In this document: piece after piece, positions 10,136 through 21,288 of the stretch
Layout of the letters: each line of letters starts with the position of its first letter
Position numbering within the stretch: position 1 is the first letter of the stretch
Source: Arachis hypogaea
Taxonomy: Eukaryota; Streptophyta; Magnoliopsida; Fabales; Fabaceae
DNA length: 64,000 nt
Direction of reading: 5' to 3'
Assembly (NCBI RefSeq): GCF_003086295.3
Contig: NC_092042.1
Location: 41,215,419 to 41,279,418, forward strand
Made by a program: the position numbers and the translations under genes
The notes under the pieces: generated by a model
Seen by the model: only the letters and a program-made list of their open reading frames with translations
What the model was told of the DNA's origin: nothing
The model's database searches: none

Positions 10136-11016
10136 GGTGGACCCGTTCTTTAATCTCCTTGTTCTTTATTTTCTTGTTTTTCGAAATTTACATGCTTATG
10201 TTTGTCTATGTTTGTGTCTTATGATCATTAGTGTCTTAGTGTCTATGCCTTAAAGTTATGAATGTCCTATGAATCCATCACCTTTCTTAAATGAAAACTG
10301 TTTTTATTACAAAAGAACAAGAAGTACAGGATTTCGAATTCATCTTTAAAACTAGCTTAATTAGTTTGATGTGGTGACAATACTTTTTGTTTTCTGAATG
10401 TATGCTTGAACAGTGCATATGTCTTTTGAATTTGTTGTTCATGAATGTTAAAATTGTTGGCTCTTGAAAGAATGATGAAAAAGGAGACATGTTACTGAGG
10501 ATCTGAAAAATCATCAAAATGATTCTTGAAGCAAGAAAAAGCAGTGAATACAAAAAAAAAAAAAAGAGGCGAAAAAAAAAAGGGGGAAAGAAAAAGAAAG
10601 AAATAAGAGTTGTGATCCAAGACAAAAAGAGTGTGCTTAAGAACCCTGGACACCTCTAATTGGGGACTCTAGCAAAGCTGAGTCACAATCTAAAAAGGTT
10701 CACCCAATTATGTGTCTGTGGCATGAATGTATCCGGTGGTAATACTGGAAGACATAGTGCTTTGGGCCACAGCCAAGACTCAATAAATAGCTATGTTCAA
10801 GAATCATCATACTTAACTAAGAGAATCAATAACACTATCTAGATTCTGAGTTCCTAAAGAAGCCAATCATTCTGAATTTCAAAGGATAAAGTGAGATGCC
10901 AAAACTGTTCGGAGGCAAAAAGCTACTAGTCCCGCTCATCTAATTTGGAGCTAAGTTTCATTGATAATTTGGAGTCTATAGTATATTCTCTTCTTTTTAT
11001 CTTATTTGATTTTCAG
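10136..11016 (+). other. Element A 3' untranslated region
   Basis: No credible ORF. Contains an A-rich low-complexity tract (about 10550-10590). Sequence near 10640-10930 matches the tails of B (about 42310-42770) and C (about 54670-55140), so it is a conserved 3' UTR of the family. Confidence 0.65.
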
Positions 11017-11053
11017 TTGCTTGAGGACAAGCAACAATTTAAGTTTGGTGTTG
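11017..11053 (+). promoter_or_regulatory. Stem-loop and PPT-position motif of element A
   Basis: TTGCTTGAGGACAAGCAA (11017-11034) is a perfect 7-bp stem with an AGGA loop. TTTAAGTTTGGTGTTG (11038-11053) directly abuts the 3' LTR at 11054, where the polypurine tract should be, although it is not purine-only. B has the same arrangement at 42193-42229 on the minus strand. Confidence 0.75.
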
Positions 11054-12686
11054 TGATGAGCGGATAATTTGTATGCTTTTTGGCATTGTTTTTAGTATGT
11101 TTTTAGTATGATATAGTTAGTTTTTAGTATATTTTTATTAGTTTTTAGTTAAAATTCACTTTTCTGGACTTTACTATGAGTTTTTGTGTTTTTCTGTGAT
11201 TTCAGGTAATTTCTGGCTGAAATTGAGGGACCTGAGCAAAAATCTGATTTAGAGACTGAAAAGGACTGCAGATGCTGTTGGATTCTGACCTCCCTGCACT
11301 CGAAGTGGATTTTCTGGAGCTACAATAGCCCAATTGGCGCGCTCTCAACGGCGTTGGAAAGTAGACATCCTGGGCTTTCCAGCAACATATGATAGTCCAT
11401 ACTTTGCCCAAGATTTGATGGCCCAAACCGGCGTTCAAAGTCACCCTCAGAAATCCCAGCGTTAAACGCCGGAACTGGCACCCAAATGGGAGTTAAACGC
11501 CCAAACTGGCATAAAAGCTGGCGTTTAACTCCAAGAGAAGTCTCTGCACGAAAAATGCTTCATTGCTCAGCCCAAGCACACACCAAGTGGGCCCGGAAGT
11601 GGATTTTTATGTCATTTACTCATCTCTGTAAACCTTAGGCTACTAGTTTTCTATAAGTAGGACCTTTTACTATTGTATTTTCATCTTGGTTCTTCTGGTT
11701 CCCTCTCTAGGGGCCGAAACCAATGATCACTTTTGTTCTTATGTATTTTCAACGGTGGAGTTTCTACACACCATAGATTAAGGTGTGGAGCTCTGCTGTA
11801 CCTCGAGTATTAATGCAATTACTATTGTTCTTCTATTCAATTCCGCTTGTTCTTGTTCTAAGATATCACGTGTTCTTCAACTTGATGAATGTGATGATCC
11901 GTGACACTCATCATCATTCTCACCCATGAACAAGGTGACTGACAACCACTTTTGTTCTACAAGCAACCAAGGCTCCAGTGAATATCTCTTGGGTTCTTTA
12001 ACCGGAATCTTCGTGGTATAGGCGAGAACTGATGGCAGCATTCAAGAGAATCCGGAAGGTCTAACCTTGTCTGTGGTATTCTGAGTAGGATTCAATGATT
12101 GAATGACTGTGACGTGCTTCAAACTCCTGAAGGCGGGGCGTTAGTGACAGACGCAAAAGAATCACTGGATTCTATTCCGGCCTGATTGAGAACCGACAGA
12201 TGAATTCCGCTATGCTGTGACAGAGCATATGCAATCGCTTTCACTGAGAGGATGGGAGGTAGCCATTGACAACGGTGAAACCCTACACAAGCTTGCCATG
12301 GAAAGGAGCAAGAAGGATTGGATGAAGACAGTAGGAAAGCAGAGAGACGGAAGGGAAGGCATCTTCATGCGCTTATCTGAAGTTCCTACCAATGAATTAC
12401 ATAAGTATCTCTATCTTTACCTTTGTGTTATTTTCGTTCATCACCATTACTATTTGAGTTTGCCTGACTAAGATTTACAAGATGATCATAGCTTGCTTCA
12501 ATACTAACAATCTCCGTGGGATCGACCCTTACTCGCGTAAGGTTTATTACTTGGACGACCCAGTGCACTTGCTGGTTAGTTGTGCGAAGTTGTGTAATGC
12601 CATGGTATTGAGCTACCAAGTTTTTGGGGTTCATGACCGGGGATTATGAGAGTTGTGAAAAGTATTGTTCACAATTTCGCGCACCA
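11054..12686 (+). repeat. Element A 3' LTR
   Basis: 1633 bp, the same length as the 5' LTR with about five substitutions and no indel seen. The palindrome units recur near 11431-11530. It is followed by TTCGA and then the interrupted gag of H1. Confidence 0.92.
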
Positions 12687-12691
12687 TTCGA

Positions 12692-13053
12692 CTTCAGAGG
12701 TTGGCCTCCAGCTTCTAGAGATTTTCTTCTAGCTCCTTACGTCGTCTTACTTCTCTTCTCAATTCCCGTTCTGCCTCTCGCTGTCGTTCAGCTTCGTGTT
12801 CAAGCTGCCTCAGCCGATCTTGCTGTCCTTGGACCATGTCCAGTATCTCTGTCGCCTGTGGGTGATCCTCATCCTCGGGGTGGTGTACTTCAGAATGGAT
12901 CCTTCTTGGAGGGGGGTTTCCTGAGAGCCCTTCTCCGCGGGGTCCCTCAGTGTGTTGTGGTGGATGAGGGAGCACGATGGCGTGGCCTTTCGACTGAACT
13001 TCTCGCTTAGATTCAAATGCGATGCGGCCGTCCTCCTGTTGGTTGTCCGCCAT
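12692..13053 (-). pseudogene. Element H1 gag, N-terminal part
   Basis: The ATG at 13053 gives MADNQQEDGRIAFESK, followed by an Arg/Glu-rich coiled-coil-like stretch (about residues 75-112) and a TAG at 12715-12717. Element A is inserted a few bases further on, and gag continues at 3601 leftward. The start lies about 40 bp from the H1 PBS, a short leader as in element G. N-terminal coiled coil followed by a gag core is typical for Tat-type gag. Confidence 0.75.
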
Positions 13054-13074
13054 GGTTGTGGGATGAATTCCAAG

Positions 13075-13092
13075 TCCCCAGCAACGGCGCCA
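13075..13092 (-). other. Element H1 primer binding site
   Basis: On the minus strand this reads TGGCGCCGTTGCTGGGGA, a tRNA-Asp type PBS with one mismatch to the 18-mer of elements A, B and C. It lies one base from the LTR. Confidence 0.8.
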
Positions 13093-13093
13093 A

Positions 13094-13595
13094 TGTTTCG
13101 AGGGTTACCTGAAATGTCGATTTGCGCCTGAACAGGAGGTCCAAGTCCCTTTCAATGGCAGCGTCCGATTTGTAATGTCGAGGTGCCGCCTGTCTGAGTT
13201 CTTCGTGGAGAGGTGGGGGTGGTACCTGAAAGAGACTCTAATACTTAAGTTAGCAAGGGTTTTAGGCAAGCTTTTTGTAGATTAGAACGTGAGTTATACT
13301 TGGGAGTGTTGGTGTATTTATAGTAAAGTTGCTAACCACCTTTGTTGAGGTGATCTTATCTTTTCTGAGAGATAAGCGTTTCCTTTATCTTAGGAATTTG
13401 TTAAGATTCTCCTTTTAGATGAGGTAGAGATTTTAGGGAGCAGTTTGTCTGCTTTAAGCAAGTAGGATTTTTGCCTCGTGGAGTCGGTGTCTTACTTCTT
13501 TAAAGAGATCAGACTTGCCATGAAGTCTGCCTTTATTGGTAGGCCTTTTAATGTTTTTGAGCCTGACTCTTATCTATTGGTTTAGGATATAAACA
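13094..13595 (-). repeat. Element H1 5' LTR
   Basis: In plus orientation it begins TGTTTCGAGG beside the PBS. The other end is placed at TATAAACA (13595) because TGTTT/AAACA is a fitting LTR end pair. The partner LTR is outside the window, so the outer boundary is provisional. Length about 500 bp. Confidence 0.55.
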
Positions 13596-14021
13596 AATAT
13601 AATTCTTTGAAATATAATTTTTAACCATAAAAAAATAACACAACAAACGTTTCCTGAAATTATCAATTTTTGCTATATCTAGCAAAAGTTGACCTTATTA
13701 ATGGGGTTTGTCATAAAATGTTGATTAAGAATTATGACCGAAGGTGTTAAAGAGTGCAAGAAGGGAAGCGACTTGTTGAGAATCTGATCGAACACGTGAT
13801 AGAACTCGATTTGTTGAGTAGTAGTTGCATATATTTTATTGAATTTTAATTTTTTTTTCAATTTTTATATAATTTTAATTGATTTTGTATTTTTTTTTCT
13901 CTAGTTATGATAATTGATATATTTGGATGTTACCTGCAATTTGGATATTGTAACCAAGTACAAAACCCTAAACCCAATTGGTCTAAAATCCAACTAGTAT
14001 CGATTACAAATTTTGTTTGTG
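13596..14021. other. AT-rich intergenic DNA
   Basis: AT-rich sequence between the H1 LTR and the MITE. One 60-codon ORF (13861-13679, minus) looks like chance. I see no gene or RNA in it. Confidence 0.6.
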
Positions 14022-14567
14022 TTGAAAAAAGGTTAATTTTCAAATTAGTCCATAAAAAATAAGACGTTTTTTAAATTTATTTTTTGAAGGATTTTTCAAT
14101 CAAATTGATCTTTCAAAGATTGCGAATTAATCATATTTGTCCTCTAATCACTCCATTAACAATTTTCTTTAAACATTGCTGTTGTAAAATGTTAATTAAT
14201 AACATATATAATACTTGATATGTCGAATTGGATATTGACCAAATATATTTATGAAAATTTATTAATTTAGTCATTTTTCCCAATTATAAAAATGCTATTC
14301 CTAATATGATCTAGTAACTAAATTGATAGATTTTCGTAAATATATTTAATCAACAGCTAATTGAACATTTATGTGTCATGTATGCTATCAGTTAACATTT
14401 CACATCATTAATTATTGACGAAAATTGTGAATGGAGTAACTGAAGAACAGATATGAGTAATTCGTAATCTTTGAAGGACCAATTTAATTGAAAAAATCTT
14501 TCTGGCACGAATTTGAAAAATACCTTATCTTTTAGGAACTAATTTGACTATTAACCCATTGAAAAAA
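14022..14567. mobile_element. MULE-type MITE with long terminal inverted repeats and 9-bp duplication
   Basis: The left end (from 14031, GGTTAATTTTCAAATTAG) and the reverse complement of the right end (to 14558, reading GGGTTAATAGTCAAATTAG) align over about 135 bp with perhaps 75-80% identity. Shared blocks include CTTCAAAGATT and ACTCCATT. The flanks are identical 9-bp repeats TTGAAAAAA (14022-14030 and 14559-14567), the duplication length of Mutator-like elements. There is no coding sequence. Size and structure fit a non-autonomous Mutator MITE about 2 kb downstream of the lipase gene's coding end. Confidence 0.85.
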
Positions 14568-15364
14568 ATAAAGCATTGATTAGGAAAAGAAGCATCACAA
14601 AGAATTAGAGTGATTGTATTGGAGAAAACATTGAGTCTTCTAAAAAAAATCATTCTCTAAAGCTTTTATATTAATCACATTTTTCTAGTTCTTAAAGATT
14701 CAAGGTAAAATTCACTGTCAACGATTGAAGTCAAGAATATTTCTTATAATGCCAAATCCTGACCTCTTTACATAAATTGAATAATAACTTCAGATATAAA
14801 GGTTCAAATTAAGCAATTTCAATATCATTGGAAAACTAAGACACATAATTCAAAACGATATGCAAATGTCGCATAAAACAGTGAGGATAACACCGTATAT
14901 GCAAGAGAATTCTAGCTACACGAGGCTTCGCATATGCGAGTGATTTCTAGGTACTCGGACCAAGTTTCTTCGATCTCCATTAACTTGGAGCGTGAATTAG
15001 AATTTTTGGGCTCTATGGCTCACCCAGAGGTTGTGGTTGAAGGGAAAAAAGACTAACAGGAAAAGGGAATTCAAACAAATATCACCCAAATCACATAAGA
15101 AATTACGGACCAAGGAATTTAATTTACAATTATTGTACAATTAACAATATTAAGTATGACTACAAAAAAAAAAAACCAATATTAAGTATTAACAATCATA
15201 TATACAGGGATGAGAATGTACAAGATCCCTACCTAATCTCACTGAAATAATTCCTCCTTACAGGCGACTCCTTTTAAGAAAGAAGAATTCGGAAGCATGT
15301 CGACCAACCCCCCAAACCTAACATTTAAAACCTATATATCTTACAAGAGACAATCCATGTAAAC
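14568..15364. other. Intergenic DNA and probable 3' UTR of the lipase gene
   Basis: No ORF of note. The part nearest 15364 (minus strand) should hold the lipase 3' UTR; I could not fix a poly(A) site. Confidence 0.5.
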
Positions 15365-18300
15365 TCAACTAACACTAATGGCCTTTCCTTGATTGTCAAG
15401 CTCTCTACTCAGTTTCAGGACAAATTTTGCAGGGTCTCTGGTCAAGACGATGTTCCCTCTCGAATCTTGGACGCTAGGACTTGAATCATTAGAATCCATA
15501 ACAATTCTGCATGAGTCTGGCGCGTCTGATCCCATTTCAACACCATAATATACCAAGTGGTCTGATATGCTATTCCCACTCACCGACCTGCATGGTAATA
15601 CATTACCTCTTGACAATAGAGTTTGGATATACAACACTAGTCTATCATAAAATTAATGGATAATCTTTGGTAGTTGGATTCTTATTAATTTCCATAAATT
15701 TGTAAAATGGAAACAGTAAATATGAAAATAGGAAATTTAAACATAATGTAAACAACCCTCAATCTTCAATAGCGCTCGTGGAATTCACTGCAGCGGCGAA
15801 GTTTACTGTAGCCTATACTATTTAATGGGATTATGACCAAAAAGATTCACTTACCTACTGCAAGTTGGATCTTCACCAGATCCATCACAAACCTTCTCAA
15901 CCCGATATACCAGACTTCCTAATCCAACGTTATAAAGCCACACCTGCAGTGCACAACAATATCTCAGATTCAAGAACTGGTAAACAAGTGAATCAGGTGC
16001 CACAGGTTTGCACAGATCACTAATGACAGCAGAATGGCCAACACAAGAAAGCCAGTATAGTTCAAGCAAAAAAAAAACCTGATAGAAAGAGCATTAAAAA
16101 AAAAAAGAATAATGAGTTTGGAAATAGAAAGCTTTCTCTCATTGAGGGTATGAAAAGGTTTGATGTCCAAAAAAGGCAAAAAGAAACATGAGAAAAATCG
16201 TAGCAAACTGCAACCATCAGTGCATAATATGATTAATGATTAAAAATATAGAAGTAAACAAGTGAATTTTTATTGACCAATAACACGGGAATTGACACAA
16301 CCAAGCCAGATAAAAATATAGACGTGCAGAACATATTTTTGATACACATAACGTGTAATCAGTATTCACCGCTGAAGGTGAAATAATAGATGACAATAAC
16401 ATTGCGTTTGGTCTCCTTGTATTCATAGAGGAATTTATATCCCACATTGAGAAATTGGAAGGCTTTGCTTCATTGATGGCGGTTCTCTTTGTACTTATAT
16501 TTGTGAAAATGATCTCTTATCCTGATTCCTCCTATTTCATAATTCTCCGTTCATCTTAATAAAATTCTTTTATCCCCAACCCCCAAAATAAATAAATAAA
16601 TAAAAAGTAGATGAAATAGTCAATAAACATTTTACACAAACAAGAATGCAACCTATTAAACTTTTTAAAAAATTTAACAGGTCTGATACATATGATGCAA
16701 ATCTTCATCACTTCATTAAGCCATAATGCCTAACCTCTCTTGGGAAATGGTGGTATGTCTTTGATGGTAAATAGTAATAATATGGTGGCAAATGGGGAAC
16801 AATGTCGTGGTCATGTGTCACACGCAACGTATTTGGAACAAGTGTGCTATACAGGGATGCAAAAACAGCATTTCCGATTCGGGGTTGTCCAAATGTCATA
16901 ACCTGAACATTCTTTTCACATCGATTCACCTGTAAAAAGGTCAAATCAAACAATAAACTACTACATATGTACAAAATAGGAAAAATCATAGAAGGGGAGC
17001 TTAAAAAATTGATCTAGACAAAATAGCAATTCAAAGACTTTTAATAGTTTGGGCATTGGACACTATTCCAATTAGATTTTTGAAGATTAATCAAGATAGG
17101 AAAAGAGGTCTTATGAATTTGGTATTAATCCATATTGTAAATATTAGGCAAAATTTTTTGCATTAGTGCTTATTACACAATACACCCGTCATTTACGCAG
17201 CCCAAGAACCTGAAATGCAAAATAAAACCGGATTTCCAAACACAATGGTTCCACTTCCCCAAGATATTATTTAAAAATTTTGCTTGATGAAAAATGCAGA
17301 TATTAATCATGAAAAGTAGTCGAAGGAAACTTGAACCCACAAAGTGTGCATAATGTCCAGCTTTGCAAGATAAATAAACTGTAATTATAATTACCGTTAA
17401 ATCTAGACCACAAAATGCAGCCATTGCTCCTCCCATTGAATGTCCAAGCACAATAATTTGAATATTTCCATAAAATTTCTTTGCCCTATCGACAGCATCC
17501 AGAATTGCAGGACGTATTGTTGTGTTGTGGTATGCATTATAAAATCCACGGTGTACCTAGAGAAAATGGTAAGAATATATCAAACCCAACATTGATAGAA
17601 CAGAGCACTAATAAGGCTTAACCTTTTAACAGCACACACCATTGCATCATCCATGCCCGGATAATTTATTTCATGCTGCTTCCAGTATAAATCTTCTATC
17701 CAGTTCTGTAAGCTGTATAAAAACAGTTACAAACTGATTATCCTCGAATAACTCAAACAACAAAACAACAACGACAACAACAACAACAACAACAAAGCCT
17801 TGAATGAGATGCATCTAACAGACTTGAAGTGTTTGACTTTTAGAAAAATATATGAACCTTTGGATTTCTAGACCCCAAATAATGAATGAAATAAATTTAA
17901 GCCAGTAAAACCTGAACCTGTGTTCATTAGTTCCTCTGAATGCAATGATAATGGCATGCGGATCATCAGCCACTCCAACAAATGCCTAGAATAAGCAGCG
18001 ATTATAACATCAGAACAAAGGGTACACTAATAAAAATAAAATAACAAACGAGAATCTATTAATTCTATATAAAGGAATATTGTTTCTACAAAGACTTTTT
18101 CACCCACCTGCAAGCAGTGCTCAACATCAACCACCAACTCTATAATTTCAAATCCCTGTTTCCATTTTAAGATCTTTATTAAAGAGCCAAATTCATAAGA
18201 TACCAAAACATAATAATTCAAAGCTCTAAGACTTAAAGTGAATATTCAATGGAAAAATAAGATTCACATTCTTAGCACCTCAGTCAAGCCATCACATCTA

Positions 18301-19335
18301 GAGCATGTCCAAGTAAAAAGTGCTGTTAAATCTGACAAGTATACCTGCAAGAACCAGTCCTATTTCAGTCCTTTTATGCAATATGTACAGATTTCCAACA
18401 CTATTTTGCTTTCACAAATAGAAGCTTAACCAAAGCAAAGTTTGAAGTTGAAATTTTCATTATTAATCCTGAATTCTTTATCAAACTTTTAAGATATGAT
18501 TAGGAAACAAATAATATTTATAATTTCAAAGAAGCTTTGCTATACAGCCTAGATGATGATAATATAAAATGCCCATAGAACTCACCGCAGATGCATATTG
18601 CACTAATATTGTAGCAAGTGTATGGTTGTACTTGGGAAGATTAACCTTGTCCAAAGCCTTTAAGTCTGCAAAATTGAAAACAACACATAAGTACACAAAC
18701 ATGAAATGCTCACAAGACTCTGATTCACAGCACGGTTTCATCATATAAGATGAATTAACATTTGTTCGGGTATCATGAAGATATAATGACATATGTGCAG
18801 TGTAAATCATTCACTGAATCTTCAAAAAATGAGAGAAGAAAGATACTATTCATTGTGTCATGTAGCGTAAATCAGATAATCATTGTTGCAGTCATGAATG
18901 ATATATCTTCAGTGCATTATCCAAATCAATACAAATAAAAGGACATGAAAATCTTCTGCAGAGTTTTAAAATGTCATTTGCCAACAATATGATCTATTTG
19001 AACTATTTTCAAGTTGGGTATATTGTTATTGAACAAAACTGGTACTGATTTTATGTCCCATAAAAAGAAAACCACACTCTGTAGGTTTAACCTACAACGA
19101 CCAATATTCCTCCGACTAGATGGTATGGGTTAAATACATCAAACAACTCTAAACTGCCCCTTTCATAAACCATCTGAGACTCTGACTCTCTGTAAACAAA
19201 CAATCAAAACCTAAATGTATTGTAATGGATTATCCTGTAACTTTTTTCTCTCCCTCACTAATATGATCACAAATGACACAACCAACAATCATCAAAAAGT
19301 AAACATGTACTGGGCTTTTGATTCTATCTCCTTTA

Positions 19336-19402
<67 letters not shown>

Positions 19403-19550
19403 TTACAAGAGGGATTCCTCACCCTCTCTTCCATTTATCAACAAAAGTAGCAATAATATTGAATGCAAAATTTGGACTCTTACCTCTACCCTTGGATGAG
19501 CTCAGCAAGCATAAAAACGTAACCAATATCAACCACCATGTTTTCTTCAT
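15365..19550 (-). CDS. Class 3 lipase, ten coding exons, 356 residues
   Basis: Alpha/beta-hydrolase of the class 3 (fungal-type) lipase family, predicted to hydrolyse acyl esters. Coding exons on the minus strand: 19550-19484, 18665-18586, 18344-18279, 18155-18108, 17985-17918, 17712-17640, 17556-17395, 16929-16735, 15943-15855, 15587-15365. Every junction has GT/AG and the exons sum to 1071 nt (357 codons with stop TGA). The ATG at 19550 starts MKKTWWLILVTFLCLLSSSK, a likely signal peptide, so the protein is probably secreted or enters the endomembrane system. The nucleophile elbow GHSMG places Ser174, DIVPHLPP gives Asp230, and SDHLVYYG gives His293; AFRGTN is the probable oxyanion loop. 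Length is normal for the short secreted class 3 lipases of plants. The substrate cannot be told from sequence. No break is seen, so the gene looks functional. Confidence 0.95.
16570..16605. repeat. Short AAAT-rich microsatellite in lipase intron
   Basis: A run of AAATAAATAAATAAATAAAA near 16587-16604, in the intron between the exons at 16735 and 15943. Confidence 0.6.
17756..17797. repeat. CAA microsatellite in lipase intron
   Basis: An imperfect (CAA)n run, interrupted once by CGA, in the intron between exons 17985-17918 and 17712-17640. Confidence 0.8.
19336..19401. repeat. (AAT)22 microsatellite in lipase intron 1
   Basis: Twenty-two uninterrupted AAT units inside the 817-bp intron after the first coding exon. 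The long asparagine run seen when translating this region is only the microsatellite. Confidence 0.95.
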
Positions 19551-20200
19551 CTTGTCTGTAATTGAACTACAAAACAATCAGCTGACAACCAAAAGAAACA
19601 GTAAGAAAAGGTAAAACACAACATAAAATCATATTTCAACAAGTAAACATCGATGATTTCAAAAACCGTGCCCTAACAGAGTTAGGGAAAAGACGGATTT
19701 GGCACTCGGTATTTTATACTAAAGGTACATATATACAAGAGATGGCTCATTCATCAAATTTCCCCCAGAGCAAAAATTGTTTCTAGTTTAAGTCTTAGGC
19801 CACTCAAAAGAACAATTGTACAAATTAAAATAGGGTTAAGCGCCGGTTGAGCGCTTCATTCATCACTGATTTAGCAAAATAAAGACAATAGATGTAATCA
19901 CTCGAAGTACAAAATCAAATTAACAGAATTTAACGCTGATTTGTTCATTTATCTGTTTATTGAGCATTTTCATGCGCCTTCCCTGATTCATTCACTTCAT
20001 TCATATTCATATAAACTTAAAAAATTCTCAGCATCTGTTCCAACCAGTCCAAATAAAAATTCTTAATCACAAGGTCATTTTTGAAACATGTTCTCCTCTA
20101 GAAATCTAGAACATTCTTTCCTCAACAATGAACAATTAACTACAAAATTTAACAATTAAATACAAATTTTAACACTAAATGAAGCAATTTATATACGTAC

Positions 20201-20480
20201 AAACACGGGAGGAAGGACCAGCTGCGAGGGACACGAAACAGAACAGCAGGAGCAGAGATAACTAGAGACCGGTGAGAGGGACAGGAAGGAGACAGAAGCA
20301 GCGAACGGCGGCGAACAGCAGAGACGGAGACAAGGGTTGGTGTGCCGCTTGACGGCGGCAGGCAGGGGCCGGCGGTGAGGATGAGAAGGAAAAAATCAAA
20401 GAAAGAGAGAGGGATGAGAGGAATTCTTCGAGTGAGAGAGGGACGGACGGAAGGGTTGGGGCTAGGAGCTTTTTTTTAAT
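20201..20480 (-). promoter_or_regulatory. Probable 5' UTR exon of the lipase gene
   Basis: Read on the minus strand this is a CT-rich leader (blocks such as CTCTCTCTTTC and CCTCTCACC) that ends at a good donor, GTACGTAT at 20200. A splice to an acceptor just upstream of the ATG (TTTTGTAG near 19570, or TTACAG near 19556) would give a leader intron of about 640 bp. The 103-codon ORF in the block is low-complexity and unlikely to be a protein. The promoter should lie to the right; no certain TATA box was found. Confidence 0.5.
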
Positions 20481-20580
20481 AAAAAAAAAATAAGAATTGG
20501 CGAAACCGTGAGGTTTTACAACTATTTGACAACTACATTGGAAAAGATTTGCGTATCGGTAACACTTTCTCAAGTGGGGC

Positions 20581-20930
20581 TGATTTTAAATAATGAGGAG
20601 TCAACAAAATTTATTATTTGTTATTATTATTTTTAGTTATTAAATTTATTCTTTTTAGTTTAATAATCTAAGAATGTACTTTTACAATTAGGCATATAAT
20701 ATTTAATATTATTTAATTTATAATTTTCTTATGATTTTTAAAGTTTACTCTTTATTAATTTGCTTAATTTATATAAATTTTATTTTATTATATTAATATT
20801 ATTGAATAATATTAATATTAATTATTTAACATATATATATTTGTTGTATAAATATTTCTAAATAATTATCAACATATATTATGTTATTTGTATGAATTAT
20901 TTTAAAAATTATTTAAAAGATATAAGTTTA
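20581..20930. other. AT-rich intergenic DNA upstream of the lipase gene
   Basis: Very AT-rich, no ORF, no recognised element. Confidence 0.6.
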
Positions 20931-21288
20931 TTTGTTTGTTTGAACATCATCAAATTGATAAAAAAAATTTAATGAAAATATCTTTTTTTAGTGTGTTTAG
21001 TAAATTTTTAATAATAACAGTGAAAGTATTAAAAAAAATTTTAAAAAAAATATTTTTTTAAAAAGCTACAATTTATATTTTTTTTAAATTTTTTTCTTAA
21101 AAAAAAATATTTTCACGTAATAAATAAACAAAAAATTATTTTTATATAGTTATATCCAAATATAATAGATAAATAAAAAAAATCTTTGTATGATATATCT
21201 AAATATAAAATTACTTTTACTTTTTTATAAGTCTTTTGAAAAAATTAACTTCAAAAATATCTTTTTTTAAAAATTCACCCAAACAAAT
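20931..21288. mobile_element. Likely degenerate MITE
   Basis: The left end TTTGTTTGTTTGAAC and the reverse complement of the right end, TTTGTTTGGGTGAA, are similar, and both are followed inward by runs of A/T and AGATATTTTT-type blocks. I recall MITEs of this style (TTTGTTTGG ends, rich in AAAAAGATATTTT) in legumes. No clear target duplication was found. Confidence 0.4.

Larger units (their letters stand above)
3597..12691 (+). mobile_element. Element A: young non-autonomous Athila-like LTR retrotransposon
   Basis: Two 1633-bp LTRs (3602-5234 and 11054-12686) each start TGATGAGCGG and end GCGCACCA. By eye they differ at about five positions (0.3%). The flanks are TCCGA (3597-3601) and TTCGA (12687-12691), a 5-bp duplication with one C/T difference. 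The interior has a tRNA-Asp PBS, a leader, gag-protease (two in-frame stops), palindrome arrays and a deleted extra ORF. There is no RT, RNase H or integrase. At a commonly used plant LTR rate of 1.3e-8 per site per year the divergence implies roughly 0.1 million years. The insertion is inside the gag of H1. The structure resembles the autonomous/non-autonomous partners described in Arachis (FIDEL/Feral type), but the family name is unverified. Confidence 0.92.

Noticed and set aside
12624..13010. 128-codon plus-strand ORF over H1 gag
   Set aside because: Antisense to the gag N-terminus; composition reflects the Arg/Glu-rich coiled coil read backwards.
19318..19614. 98-codon ORF with an asparagine run
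   Set aside because: It is the (AAT)22 microsatellite in an intron, antisense to the lipase gene.
20262..20573. 103-codon minus-strand ORF
   Set aside because: Ser/Pro/Leu low-complexity reading of a CT-rich block that fits a 5' UTR exon better.
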